DNA from: Euonymus europaeus
Taxonomy: Eukaryota > Streptophyta > Magnoliopsida > Celastrales > Celastraceae
Reading direction: 5' to 3'
Assembly: GCA_963580455.1 (NCBI GenBank)
Contig: OY756968.1
Span: forward strand, 4,687,544 to 4,751,543
DNA length: 64,000 nt
Part shown: in pieces, positions 44,194-58,400 of the stretch
Position numbering within the stretch: position 1 is the first letter of the stretch
Layout of the letters: each line of letters begins with the position of its first letter
The notes under the pieces: model-generated
Told to the model about the DNA's origin: nothing
Seen by the model: only the letters and a program-made list of their open reading frames with translations
The model's database searches: none
Position numbers and translations under genes: made by a program

Positions 44194-45320
44194 ATCTGCG
44201 CTGTTTAAAAATCAGTGCAAAAGTACACTGATCCTCTTTTAAATCCTTGATTGATAGGTTTTGGGCTTCTTTGGGTGCAAGGAATGGCACCGATTTATGC
44301 AAAGGATGATTCGCAGCCGCTGCCTTCTTTTTCACAAGTAATCCGTAATTATGTTAGAGGATATTGGGCTTTCTAAAGAACAGAAAACTGATGTTTGGGC
44401 TTAATCATGTACAATGATCCATCATGGGCTGGAAAATTAAAGGTTTTTACACGGGCTTTCCATAGTGGACTAAGTAGAAATTAAAGCCTCATTACATGCC
44501 AAATGCGTAAAACAAACAATCCATTTCGCTCTCGGTGTAGGGTCGATTTTATTTGGAAAAAATAAATTAACTTATAAAACATCAAAAATAAGTCAGATTC
44601 GTAATATAAGTTGTCGAAGATTTGATGGTGATGGTGATGGTGATGGTGATAAAGCTGATGCTGGCTTATACCATAATATAATCATACGCTAGCGTATTTT
44701 CAAAATAAATTTGTTGTAGAGTTCCTAAGGCCCTCGATAAAATGGTATACTCTAACCGTCTAACGTATACGTTTTATCAAATAGACCTACCATCTGCAAC
44801 TTTGTAGCTTTCTTATATAAACCAGGAACGAATTCCCTGTAATTTTAATTTGCAATATTTACTCAACATCCAACAAAGCATCTTAACCTTTGCCCATGCT
44901 GCTTTTGAGTTAAATTCATGATTCTCAAAAATATATATATATATATATTTATTTATATTTATGTTTTTGTAACAGAAGCTTTTCAGATTATCATGATGAC
45001 TAACACCAAATTAAAGTAATGCCACTGCAATATCTCATTGAAGATATATAATAATTGCTATATATTATAGTAGAATCATCATTATCATCACATATAGTGA
45101 ACTACACACACATGTATACAGTGTATATATATATATATATATGGTCGCATGTGTGTGTTTTAATGGGGAATCTGGAGGTCATAATTAGTTCATGTTAGGG
45201 GGGTTAGCTATATATCATGACTTGCACCCACTCAATTAATAGGCCATAAAAAAAATTAGAGACTCCATGTGTTTGCCCAAACAAATTCCTAAACGTTCAA
45301 AGAGTAACGATGAATAAACT
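44194..45320. other. Gene-free stretch
   Basis: AT-rich spacer with a GATGGT run at 44624-44650 and a (TA)n run at 45124-45142. No gene is supported. Confidence 0.35.
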
Positions 45321-45905
45321 GGCCAGCATGGGAGTCATCCAAGCTGCTGAAAATGTCTGACCGGTTTGTCATGTTTCCCTTGAAATAGTTGACCATCTCT
45401 TTTGCCACTGCAATGGACCATCTTCTCTTTGGTATAGTGTGTGTGGATTGATGGAATATTTTTGTGGTGTAATCCTGGAGATATTTGCTCAGTGGAACTC
45501 AATGATGAAGGGTGGGTTCAGAGGAAAATCTTGATGATCTGGTTCTGTAATATTGTGATCCATATGGTTAGAAAGGAATGAGGTTATTTTTAAGGGTAAG
45601 TTCGTAGATCAGAATGTTGTTGACTAGCTCTATGCTATTTGTCAGGTTACATCTCTGACTATCCTATATCGGACACACTTCCCTTACTCATCATCTCATT
45701 TAATCATCTCATATGCGCCAGTAAGATCATGAGTCATCGTGCAGTCAAAATCAGACCTCTGAATTGGGCACCTCTGCCCTAGGGCCATATTAAGTGGAAT
45801 GTGGATGGCTCGATGCTTGGAAAGCCAGGGCCGAATGGGATCAGTGGTGTACTTAGGGATGATTGGGGCGAACGTACATGTTTATTTTTATGCGGCTTAG
45901 ACATA

Positions 45906-46431
45906 TATGTGATTCCAATGAGGCGGAATTTAGAGCAATTTATAAGCGGTTTCGACATATACTTCATCCGTTCCATTTTAATTGTCCCCTTCACTTTTTC
46001 ACACAATTTAAGAAAATATTTAATTCTCTTTCAATTTGACATTTATATCCTTATTTATAATGTGCATTATTATTGAGTTAGTTGTTGTGATTTTCAAGTT
46101 AAGGGTATAAATAAGGGTAAAATGAGAAAAAATGGTACTCCCTCCGTCTCATTTTAATTGTCCTTTATTCTTTTTTGGGATGTCCCAAAATGCATGTCCA
46201 TTTCAATTAATAAAAACTATTTTTTCTCATTTTACCCTTATTTATACCATTAACTTGAAAAACACGACAACTAACTCAATAATCATGCACATTATAAATA
46301 AGGGTATAAATGTTAAATTAAAAGAAAATTAAATACTTTCTTAAACTGTGTGAAAAAATGAATGGAACAATTAAAATGGGACCAAAGGAATATGTGATTC
46401 CAATGAGACAAAATTTAAAGCAATCGATAAG
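45906..46431 (+). repeat. 41-bp direct repeat flanking the foldback element
   Basis: 45906-45946 and 46391-46431 both start TATGTGATTCCAATGAG and agree at about 35 of 41 bases. Four of the differences are G to A in the right copy. Confidence 0.65.
45962..46390. mobile_element. Stowaway-type foldback element with long arms
   Basis: The ends read CTTCATCCGTTCCATTTTAATTG and, inverted, TTCCTTTGGTCCCATTTTAATTG, both variants of the Stowaway end CTCCCTCCGTCCC, with TA on each side (45960-45961, 46391-46392). Two inverted arms of about 165 nt (about 45975-46136 and 46215-46380) pair closely. A third Stowaway-like end, CTCCCTCCGTCTCATTTTAA, lies at the loop near 46138, so two copies may have joined. 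Confidence 0.72.
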
Positions 46432-46670
46432 AACCTAGAATTGTCTGTTCTCTCTCCACATTTATCTCAGCTCCCCGTCATTCTTGAGACAGGCTCCAAC
46501 AATGCGCACAACGAATGCGCGTAGTTGTACCATAAAAAATCTACTCATTTCATAATGCTATTTATATGGCGAGAGTGCGACTCTCATCCGTGGAGATCAT
46601 TCTCAGAGAAGGAGATACAGTTGCTGACCTTTTAGCCAAGGAAGAAGTATCAAGACAACTGATTATGTAG

Positions 46671-48666
46671 TTTGGTTTGATTTTACTTCAAAATTATGGC
46701 TAGTGGTCACTTCATCATTACTTGAAACCCTGTTGTTTTTTCGTTTCTTGGTTTGAATATATGTTGCGTTTATCCAACAACAACAAAAAAACACTTTAGC
46801 TAGTATGCTATTTTATTGCAATGCACCTTCTACAAATATATATCTATAAATATATATATATATAAAGTTCCTCTCAGATTGAGTTGCATTCATCTCTTCC
46901 AATATAAACAAATCACAAGAAGAAGAATACAATTATAAGGAAAACCACCAAATGAATAAGGAATTGAAGGAGAAAAAAACCCATTAACAGTTGAAAGACG
47001 GGCCTAAACCCTAGCCTAGCGTTGTCCTTTAAACAATCGTAAGAATTTAAAGGTGTATGGGTGCAAATTAAGAAAGAATACAATCCAGTAGAATGTTGAA
47101 CAAGAAGATGAAAATCTAATGTCATAAGAATAAAATATACATATATATATATATAAGCATATGTATAAATATATGATGATGATGAAGAATGGGGTGAAAA
47201 TTAAGAGTAGATAGTGTCAAAACAGATGATAATAACAAGAACATCTAATCCGTAAATCAATCATGCAGTCCGGAATTTCAAAATGGATGTGAAATTGAAA
47301 AGAGTGATATCTGATGGGTAAATATACAAATTCATTATATGTATGTCTAGGTCAAAAAGTATAAATTAACAGACGAATCAGCCAAAAACATCTGAAAACT
47401 TGTATTGCATGAAATCAAATCAAGAGAAGATATACACTTCCAAGACAATTAATTGACCATTCATATTCTCAAGAAACTATTCAATTCTTGAACAAACCCT
47501 AGATCTCTCTCTCTCTCTCTCTCTACGCACACACACAGAGAGATCAAAAACAAAGCTCACACAGATTTTCTCGCACGACCTAGGTAACAAGTAATAAGTT
47601 CAATATCATTAGTAGGTTAAAAGCAAACCCAGAAAGATTCCAACAATTTTCTACAAGTGCAACAACAAAACCAATACATATATCTACCAAGAACTTTTTT
47701 ATATAGAAACACACATCAGCTAAAAAGGAAAACAGTAGATCATACAGATATGCTTGATTCAGCAAGTAAGTAATCGGACCGAGATGCTTGATTCCCCAAA
47801 ATCGGACTTTCAAAAAGGTAACAAGTAAGAGCATACTTCCATTCCTTCAACAAGTGCCTGCAGGCCGTGTAGTCTTGTTAGCACTTGAGGGAATTGTTGT
47901 GTTATTCCTCGGGAAGAGAAAGCTGATCAGGTGTTTGATTTCTCGTTTTGTTTTTTTTGGGTTTGGCATAAAGATTATGATGATGATGTTGCCCTCGAGG
48001 ATGATGGAACTGCAGGTAGTCATGATGATACAAGGAAATGGATGTGGTGGTGGTGGTGGTGGTGGTGTGGGTGTAATGATGGCGGTGGAGAAGAAGTAGT
48101 GGAAGAATAGAGGGGACATTATGATTGCATCCACTGGCGTTGAAACAAAGGAAAGGCTACAATTTTCTAGGTCTTTCTGTGGGTTTGCCCCGCTCTCCCT
48201 CCCTCCCTCCCTCCCTCTCTCTCTAGAAAGACTGAAAGAGAGCGCGTGTGCCTATGGGGAGAAAATGGTAAATGCACTTAGCCTGTAAAAGTCTTACCAC
48301 ACAAACACAAATCCATGTGTTTTTCTGCACTAAGTCAATTATTAATTACTATTGCATATTAATAATCATTAAAACAAAGGAAATATCCAAATGATCCTTC
48401 AACTTTTAAATAAATGTAAAAAAGCCCTCAAATTTCTTTCGGTCTTTTCGAAGAGGCCATGGTTTTTTAAACTAGGGTTTTTTCCAACCATTCTCCAGCC
48501 AAGGCGAAACCATCTGTGACAAACTTGAACAGAGAAAGAAACAGAGCAGAGAGATGAGGAGAATAGCGTTGACGTGCTGGGATGTATTGAGAAAAGGACT
48601 TTTTAGATTTTAAGAAGCCCAACCAATATCCGTATGTGTGGACTGATTGTAATTAATAAGTTCAAT
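46671..48666. other. Gene-free stretch with low-complexity runs
   Basis: (CT)n at 47512-47524, (GGT)n at 48046-48068 and (CCCT)n at 48195-48224. Short open frames here are composition artefacts; no gene or known microRNA sequence was recognised. Confidence 0.35.
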
Positions 48667-48934
48667 AGACTTTTATTTAGAAACTTTTATTGACTGATTA
48701 ACGAAAACATTTGTCATTCTTATCAATAAACCTTAACTATCACATCTAAACGATGTGAGAAGTTCATATCAACTTCATTTCCCCTCAGTAAAACGAGAAA
48801 AGACTTTTATTTAGAAAATTTTATTGACTGATTAACGAAAACATTTGTTATTCTTATCAATAAACCTTAACTATCACATCCAAACGATATGAGAAGTTCA
48901 TATCAACTTCATTTCGGCTTAGTAAAATGAGAAT
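48667..48934 (+). repeat. Direct tandem duplication, 134-bp unit
   Basis: Units start at 48667 and 48801 (AGACTTTTATTTAGAAA...) and differ by about ten bases, an older duplication than those at 24684 and 29945. Confidence 0.82.
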
Positions 48935-49448
48935 ATTGATACAAATATTTCACATCGTTTAAATGTGAAAATTATGATCCATTAATAAGGAAGGTAAATA
49001 TCCTAATCTATCGAACGTGTTCACCACAGTCAGCTCAGCTCATATGTAGATATCGATTAGACTTGTTGAATGATTGAACCTGGTGAGTATGAGTATTTAG
49101 ATAAGAATGGATAAAAATAGGGGGCAAGATAGCCCCACCTAAACTACTCCCTTTGATTAATCGTGTCGGTCCCTCGGGAGCTCATGATTTTACAACTTTT
49201 TGAAAAGGAGCTGCTGTATACAACACAAAGGAAAGAATTAATGGAATATACAATGTCATCTACAATTCTACATAATTGGAAACAGAAAGTGTGGAATCTA
49301 CTGATAAACTCCCTTATTTTTCTTTTTTGCTGGTTCACTGACATTTCCTTTATATTTGTGGACCCTGCTACTTGCGAGAATATTGGAAGGTAGAAGACTA
49401 AACTGGACAAACAGTTGCAGGGGTTGCCCCAGGATTTGCTTTTAACTC
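48935..49448. other. 3' flank of the CRM-domain gene
   Basis: The 3' UTR of the minus-strand gene is expected in the last part. No other gene is seen. Confidence 0.35.
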
Positions 49449-52400
49449 TTACTTGCTCTGCAGACCGACCTCGAGTCTGATTGCTGCCAGAAGATCAGAA
49501 GAGATGGCAGGCCGGATTTCATGCTTTCCGTTCACTGATGTTCTCCAAACGTCATTGGCATTCCTTTTCTTTTGCTCAGATTCATCGCCTGCACCCCAGC
49601 CCCTGTAAATAACGATTTTGCTAGGCTCGTGAGAGACTAAAACTCCACCCGTTGCTTTCTGTGAAAGTTTACAGAAGAAAATGGATTCAATACTTGATTT
49701 GCAAAAGCTTTAATGGAACTCCAAACACAAACGAATTACGCATACCTCCAGTTTAAAAACAACCTCCTGCACTGAGGTACCTTTAGCTCTGCCTTTAACA
49801 TTCACTATGGCTAGAGGATGCCTCTGAAAGTGAAACTTAATTGATTTTGCAACACCGGTAACAATGTTACTCCTACCTGCTCAGTAATTTTACCATAAAT
49901 AGTGAGCTCCAATGAGTCTTTTTTTGTCCTCTGTAAGAAAAGAAAGAAAGTGGGGGCACATTTGTTTCACAAACTTTACAATAAACCTATACCACAAATA
50001 ATGAGTTCCAGTGTTTTCTCTCTTTTTTTCTTCTTTTCCTTCAAGTAAGGAGTGAAGATAAGAAAGTGGAAACAAATTGTGTTGCAAGCTAAAATGTACA
50101 TGGGATTGGGAGACAGTAGGGGGTGGGGGAGTTCAGATATATTAAAATATCACACGGCTAACATATGGACTCATCCAAACACTGGGAACTTGAGGTTAAA
50201 ACGCAACTCCTTTTGCCACTAAACAAGAAAAAACAAATTTAAGAATACACATGAAAGATTGAGTCATGTCATGCAGCGAAGAAAAAACTCAAGCAGCAAG
50301 TGATGAGTATATGAGATGCTACACCAAAAGAGATATTTGAGGTGCTCAAACCAAGTGACTTAAGCCTACATTTATGACAATCACCGTTGAGAAGTTACGA
50401 GCAGTAGCAATTGAATAAAAGATATTAAGAAATAGAGAACACTGTAAACTATTACGGGAAGTAGACTTCACCTACGGCAAAAGGTGGGCATCTCTTCATC
50501 ATGAGGGCCTGCTTACGTAAAATCAATCTCTCTCTGTTGGAAAGACGTACTCTAGTCGAAGGAATCTCAATCAGCTCACCCTCCATGGACTTATTCTTCT
50601 CAACTGCAGACAAAAGAGGTTCCATCTTATTTCCCGTTGATTCATCTGATGAAAACATTGCACTATTGTCAGAAACATGATGCTGAGCGTCCCCAATAGC
50701 CGAATGTCTCATTCCTTCTAACTGAAATCCAGATGATCGATACCAAATGAGCAACTTAAAAGTTAAAAGAGTAAAGTAAAGTTACAACATGAAAAGCACG
50801 TACAATACTGGCTGAATTTATCGAAGCAAGGCAAATTGACCATTTCCTTAATTAAGGAGGAAAATTAAGGAAAGTGAAAGCAAAACAAAATTCATGTACT
50901 TTGATCAGACAAGTAGAATGGACAGAAAAAAACAGTAGTTCAGAAGGAACTCAAACTCTACCCAGCTAAAGGCTATAGTTTTGATATGTCCCACAATAAT
51001 AGCACAGAATGTTAGGCTGTTTGGAGGTAACATACTGAAAAGACGAATGTAGTAGAGATTAAAATGTTGCAATGGATGTATGGAAAAACAAGATAGTGTG
51101 AAGAAAAATGTCATTTATATAATGAATAGATAGCTCTAACCACAAAGATAAAACATAAAAATACCATCTATGATCATTTGGGCATGCATGTTGCACAGAG
51201 ATGTTGGTGCTCAGTCGCAAAAGGCGAAGAAAATCCAAGGAGATGCTAGACAGAGGAAAGGGAAAGGAAGCTGAAAAGGATTCGATGGAAATAATAAAAA
51301 GACGATTTGGACACTGACAAAGTTATTCAGTCATGTATGGAGGTAAACAACACCCTTACAAAAGACTCCCACAATGGGCAGGGTTAGGAATAGGCAGATC
51401 GTACCCCTACAATATGTGGAGAGATTGTTTTCAAAAATTGAATATGTAACCTCTAAGTTGCACCCCTACAACTTAACCACTTAGCCACATGTTCGCCTGC
51501 CACAATCTCTATAATGGTATTTGTGTTGGTACCAATTTTTTTGCCACTCCCAATTTCTAAATCTTCGAGAATATTAATTTTTAATTATTTTACCATATTG
51601 GCTCATATCATATTGTGCGTTGTAAAATTGTTTACAATTTATAAACTATTTAATGAATTAAGTACCTATGACAACATAGCTAGATTAACAAGTTCTGAGG
51701 AAAGGGAATGTATGTTAGATTTGAAACTTCAAAGACACCGCCAACAACAATGGGAGGCAACCTAATGGCAAAGTTGTGACAATCTGGCCTTTTTTTAAAA
51801 AGGTTAAAATCCAAGGTGTGGCCACTTGGGTATATGACTTTTCCAAGTCCATCAGACTAGCAAAAGGTATATTGTAACTTCACAAATGCTTTGGATCGCA
51901 TCAGCAGGCATGAAAAACAAAGCATATGTTTTCCTGTTCCATTTTGATGTAGCAGGTGTATCAACTATGTCTATCCTCATCAGGATTCAACTAATTTTCC
52001 TTATAGATTCATGTAGCCACCAGCCCGCCATAAGGCTTGGTACTGAAGCTCTAATTATGAAATGGCTAGAAGGTAGAACTAAAAGCCTGATGTTAATTAT
52101 TTAAAACTTCGACATAAAAAAAAAGAGTTAAAGTTGAGCCACAGTTTTATTATTTTATAGTATGAACTACCATACATAAGGGAACAAATTAAACAAATAG
52201 AGCCAACTGCACCACTTTCCCCATTCATAAGTTCATAACCATAAATTCACTTACTTGCGTCTCCTTGCCTATTGATTGACAGGAAAATGCTGGTTCAGCC
52301 TTGCTAATCTCAGTCACATCGCACATAGAAGCTGTATTAGTCTCATCCTGTTGAGTGTCTTCTAGACTTTCAAATGTCACATTCATTCCATCATTTAAGT

Positions 52401-55400
52401 CTGGCGAAGTTGAATCAGCTACATGTATGTCGTTAACCTTCAGTAATAATGCAAACCACCATTAAAAAATAACCCTTGACATGAAACTAAATTTACGAAG
52501 AACTATAACGACGATGATACGGCGTTATTAAAGGAACGACACATCACATCACTAGCGCCTCAGTAGGTTCTCAAGCGTAGCCCTATGTCCAGGCGTGTGT
52601 CAGGCACTTGGGCGCGGAGGTGCTTGCCTCAACTTATTTTCCATTAGCGGGATTTAATTTCAATGTTAAAGAGAAGATAAGACATAAATTTTGAACTTTG
52701 GCCATGACAAGAAGCGACAGGCCAGTAAAAGAAAAGCAGCACGGGAAGGATTAAGGTTAAAAGAAGAGCAAATCAATCAGGACACTCTGACGCTCAAGCA
52801 CAACAAACTGTATTGAAAGAGAAAACATCCATTGGAGGCACAACCCAACTGCAAGTCTGCAACGACTCACAACATACCAGGTAATTTATATCTACTCATG
52901 AAATCCCTCTCCCTCTCCCTCTCTATTCTCTTGTATTCCTACTTTCCTTCTTCTAATTTACTTATATCCCTTTTGTTCTTCTCCCTTCAATTTTCTTTTA
53001 TCTCTTCTGTTCTTCCCTCTTCTATCAAGTTTCTAAAAGAAAAATATTTTTTGGCCAAATTTATCACAATTATTAATTTGTATTTTTTATATATTTCAAA
53101 TTCTCTATCACTCTCAATCTCCTATTAAGTCTCCAACACCGTCATAATGTTTTTTTTTTCTAAATTAAGTTGTTTCTTTGTTCAGGTACTTTGGAAGGGA
53201 CAACATAATTCTCCATTTTTCTTTTTATCATTTAATTTATTATATTAGCACTTTGCTTCGTTCAGGCGTGCGTCTTATGTCCGCCCTGCGCCTAAGGCAA
53301 TAGGGGGACCTTTGCACCCTTAATAACACTACAATGATAATAATAATAATTCAGGTAAAATAAAAAGGGCATCTCTCTATGAGCTGCTACCAAAAGGATA
53401 CACCTCTAGAATTTCTATGTTGACTTAAAATGTGCAATTAATGCAAGTGTTTGCATCTCTATCCAGAATGAACAAAATAACTTGTCATGAACCTTAATGC
53501 AAGTAATAAAAATAGTTCAACCAATTTAGCACTAACATCTGAATACTCCTCACCTCGTCAACCTCGGGAAGTTCTGAAGAAGATTGATGACCAGTCAGAA
53601 GCTCAATATCTGATTGAACATATTCAGCTGCCTGCATGCTACTCATCTCCTCTTTGAGCTATGATATGAACCATAAGATTAACTTCAGTGCAAATTTTAG
53701 TCGATCAACAAGGGCAAGTTTGGGGGGGAGGAAGAAAAAATAAGAAGAATGAGTTGAGTTGGTTCACCAGCTGTGATGTTGACTCATCAATTGATTGCAT
53801 ATTTGGGGTCTCCATGTCTTTATCCTGTGTCAAAATCACAACATAATGTACCTCAATTAATACGTTGAGATTGATGTTAAACAAGACAGAAACAAACATG
53901 AGATAGCTCACCAACTGAAGTTTCAATTCGCTTATGTTTCTGGTAAGCTTCAACACATGAAGTTTCAGAGACTGCAATATCAAACATAAAAAACAAAGGA
54001 AATCAGTTTTAAAGGGCCAGAATTATTACATAAGTCAAATTCTTTAGAATTTTTTTTTAAAAAAATGTGTTTGGTAAGAAGGAAAAGAAATTGGGAACCA
54101 GGAAAATGATGGGTGAAGGGAGAAAGGGGGAAAGGGGGAAGAAAAACAAACTCTCCTTTCCAGGTAGTAGTGAAAGATAAACAGAGAGGGAAATTATGGA
54201 ATTGCTTTCTCTAGTACACCCACCCAAACCAATCCTTCTGGAAGTTAGAGGATTAGATGATCAACAAAGTTACTCGACAACATAGTTAATTTTATACTCT
54301 TACTACTCTGTCCTCATCGCTCCACCTACTGCAGGAAGGGATAAAAGGACCTTTCCCTTCTCTTCTACCTCATTCGTCCTTCCCAATAATATATTTCCTA
54401 CACTTTTCAATCATTCCTAATGCATATAGTACGAGTTGACAGACATATTATGAAAGTTGTAAGCCATAACAATTAAACAAGTAAAAGTCCTCAATACAGG
54501 TCTTTAGAAGTGAATTGAACACTAACAAAAACTGCTCTTCAATCAACAGGTTTAATTTGCAAATTTAACTCTTTCGCTTCTCAAACAATTATTATGGGAT
54601 TGAATAATTTGACCATCAAAACAAAAATGCAAATGGAAGAGAGAAGAGACGCAAGAAAAATTTACCTCACGACGCTGAGCCTCTAAAGAACGCTTCATTG
54701 CTTGCCTCTTACTTAGGAGTGTTGAGGGTCTCAAGCGAGAAGGACGTGTATAATTCTTTCCGCGATACATAATGATAGCATAACCCTTATTTACTCTTTC
54801 AACAGCAACTAATATCCCACCACTTTCTGTCTCCAAGGACCGAGCTGCTTGATGAATGGATTCAGTACTTTTCTCTTTACATATTATCTTCACGAGTTCC
54901 CTATATTTCCAGTGAAGATGCATGTTTTCAACTGTTCCATCAAAAACCCCTCGTCTACCTAAAAAGACAAAAAAAATACCGATAAGGGCTCAGAGGGATA
55001 AAACCAAAACTTTCTTATGGGTCTTCAAATTTACTCTTCAGATAAATGAAACATTGAGAACAGACTTCTCAACTTGAAAAGCCTTCTGATATAATGCATT
55101 GCTCACCCATTAGAAGAAAAGGCTTCATTCTCAAGCCAACCCGCCTAAGCATATATCTTTCTTCTTCAGTAATACCTTCTTTATCTATTTCTTGTTGTCT
55201 GGAGTGTTCTGCCTTTGCCAACTCTGCTAGAAGTTTCTCTGCCTTTGCCTTCTTTTCTAATGCCTGTTAGAACAACATGATGGGTGAGAAGACAAATAAA
55301 AGTCTAACAAGAAGACAAAAAGCTGTGGCAAAATAATAAGATCATACCATGGACAACTTGAGACTAGTCGTTTTGATAGTTGCCTCAGCGGACCTTTTCT

Positions 55401-58400
55401 TTCTTTGTTCCAAAATAATAGGGTTGGCCTCACCAACTTCACCTTCAGAACCACTCTCTACATTTCTAACGTTAAACTCCTGTGCAGTCCTACCTGGTTT
55501 AAAGTCGGTCATCTGTTTCTCTGTTTGCATTCCAAGCATTCTCCGCTGCTCAATTGCAAGGGAAACTGCAGGGGGTAGGAAATCCTTTCCCCTGTATAAT
55601 ACAATAAATTCCCTATCTCTTGTAATTAGTGTTCCTCCAGTAAGCCACTGCGATAATTTAAACCTTGTATATCAGTTTCAAGAGTTTGTGTTTTTTCCCA
55701 TGCATAACAAAAAAATTATACAAACAAAATTGTCATAAACTAATATTATTTAAATAATTCATAAAAAGGAAGAAATGGTATGCCCCTGCCTGAACAATCT
55801 ATAAAAATATTAGAATATTGCTGAGGCTACAGAGACAGAATGGCTAAATGATAGGTAATCAAACTTTGGTTCCAACGATGAGAAATATGAAAAGAAAATT
55901 TATGTTAAGCAAATAAGGACGAATTTTAAACATAACACAGTATCCCGGATGCTTCAAATACATTTTGGGATTGCCTAGCTGATGGCCAAGAGTGATTCAG
56001 ATAAAGCCATTCATTATTGTGCAAGAACCCACATGTTTTGTCTTGGTCAACCATGACCTGAAAGTGTCACTTCGTGGACTTGTGGGATGTTCCCATTTCC
56101 CAACCTGAAAGTTTCTTTTCTTCTTTTTTTTCAATAAATTTTGTTAAGTTAATGACAGTTGCATGTATTAGGTCTCATTTTCTGACTTCTAGATCTTTAA
56201 ATGGCATATACTTTGGCTCTATTTCTACCAAATACCAATATCATGAAGGAGAGTATAGTTTTGATTAGCAAAATCATAAGCGTTAATTGTTCAGCAACAT
56301 GAAAAATAGAGTACAAAGACTAAAAACAAAATTGAAGATCAATTTTACTTCTTGCAGGGAAAATCCCTTATTCTCTTTAGATATAGTTATAACAGAACTT
56401 AAATCAACCCCATGTCTGCTTTTTAAGCTTCTAATTGAAAGATAAATGAACATTCAGCATAAACTTCTGCAGATGTAGCTGACTGAGTAATTATATGTAA
56501 AACTAAAAAAAAATTAAAACGATGGAGTGCTTTTTGGAAGCACAAAGTGGTCGAGTCAACCAATCCAAACCATGGGAGTCTTGTCTAATTTATAAATTTA
56601 TATTGTTGATGCTGATTTTGTTAATTTCTTTGATTAAAAGTGTACATTTGTGAATGTACACTTGAAAGCATGACAATGTAGAAGGAGTTGTGTAAAGTTT
56701 TGAAACCACTAAGCATAAACATTTGAGAAATGAATAAATGTGAAATCTAAAAGAAGAGTTGCTATTATACACTAGAATGTGGACAAAACTTCAGAAATTT
56801 TAACTGGCACTTAAATGAGTATGCAACGTGAATCTTATGTGCTATCCAAGCGACATAATTTTTAATGTGATTTAGTCCTTTGCTTTGTGCAAGTGTAAGA
56901 TAAGACTAGACAGAGTATAAAAAGTGCTATCAATAAGAATAGTTAAGTAAACATTTGCTCGGGCTCTCATATAACAACAAGATCTGCTCCCAAGCCGTAT
57001 AAATGAGATGATGGCAACAATTAAGACTACACAAGTTTAAAGATACATCCAAAATAATTTTTGACATGGCAAAGTTTTTATGAGACAGTGTCACATAACA
57101 GCAAACAGAAAGAGAAAATTTCAAAATTTTCCCTAACCTTTAACTCTTCAGCCATCATCTCACTATTAGTATTCTGAACTCCTCTCTTAACCGCTATCTT
57201 GGCAACCTCACATTTTTCCCATAGTTTGATAATGGCAGCAGCCAATCCTTGAAGTTTCCTATTTCTACCTGATGCAAAAGGAAAAGTAAGTGGAAGACAC
57301 ATTATCCAGAATCATGTACTAAATGAAGTTGGAAATCGAACAGACCTAGTGCAAAATGACAAGGTAGGGGCCGTCCAAGTCTCCTTAAAATGGTCATTTC
57401 ATCCCCCGTTAGCTTCGGATAAACACCATATGGAAGCAGGCGGAAAGGTCTCCTGTATCCAGGAACGATGGCAGGTAGAAGATCAGCATCAACTGGTTGC
57501 GGGTCATAACCCCACCAATCAGTAAAACGTGGTCCTAGTCCATCTATCAAAAGGTCAGCTTCTTCTGCAATCTCTGCCTCCCCTGGCAGTTGAAATCGTA
57601 CTCTATTTGGCACACCGACGCCTTGTATTAAGGCTGGTTGAGTCCGTTTTTCAGTGGAACTGGGTCCAGCAGACGTTACACCATCCATGCTGGATGAGCA
57701 GTATTCATTCTCACTGGATCTTTCATAATCCATGTGTGAAGGCGCTAAAGCATCGGTAGAAGTTTCATTCGTTGAATTTTTATAGTAGAAGTAGGGATAC
57801 TTATAATTGGCCCCCCTGTACAACAATATTTTACTTCCAGACCTCCAAACAACCAAACCTCCAGTTTTCCTCTGCAATATTTGAGAATCAAAGGCTAACG
57901 TTAGACCACAGCAACAAAGACTGAATATAGCATATGTGCCGGAACAGACATTCCAGCAGCTTTGAGCATTATAATCGAATTGACAAGCAATATGTTCAAT
58001 ACAGTTTAAAAACCACACAAATAATTAGTGGACTAAATTAGATTTGGAGTGTGGTAAAGCTGATAAAAATATAGAAAATACAGAGAAATAGATAAAGATT
58101 GTTGAAAAACAGTAACTAAAAGCAAGTTGGAATGCAAAATATCTTAATTTGGCAGTCTTGTGACTAGGATTGGCTAAAAAGCAACACTAGATGCGACTAT
58201 TTCAGGCTAGCATTCAAAGATACCTCTAAAACACAGATAAATGAGTCGTAGAAGTTAATGATTCAATGTAAAATAGCACAAAGCAGTATCTCCACCACGA
58301 AAAAAAAAACTTTTTTATAATAATAATAATAACATCATCATCATCTTCTTGGTGGGAACTCAACCTTGTCCAAACTCAAGTCCTAAAGAGTAGGCACTAC

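Larger units (their letters stand above)
45330..46670 (+). pseudogene. Degenerate LINE 3' part (zf-RVT and RNase H), split by a MITE
   Basis: Pieces of a LINE ORF2 are readable in order on the plus strand: a zf-RVT-like segment near 45396 (TVDHLFCHCNGPSSLWYSV), the RNase H start near 45788 (KWNVDGSMLGKPGPNGISG then VLRD), the segment DSNEAEFRAI near 45910, and the RNase H end near 46595 (VEIILREGDTVADLLAKE). Stops and shifts separate them. A foldback element is inserted at 45962-46390. It differs from the LINE at 7350-14567, which lies on the other strand. Confidence 0.65.

Noticed and set aside
47774..47797. TCGGACCGAGATGCTTGATTCCCC resembles mature miR166
   Set aside because: It is 24 nt with insertions against the 21-nt miR166, and part of it is a local echo of GATATGCTTGATTC just upstream. 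No partner arm for a hairpin was seen.
47847..48134. Proline- and isoleucine-rich open frame on the minus strand
   Set aside because: It comes from GGT and ATG-type simple repeats; no start context, domain or splice structure.
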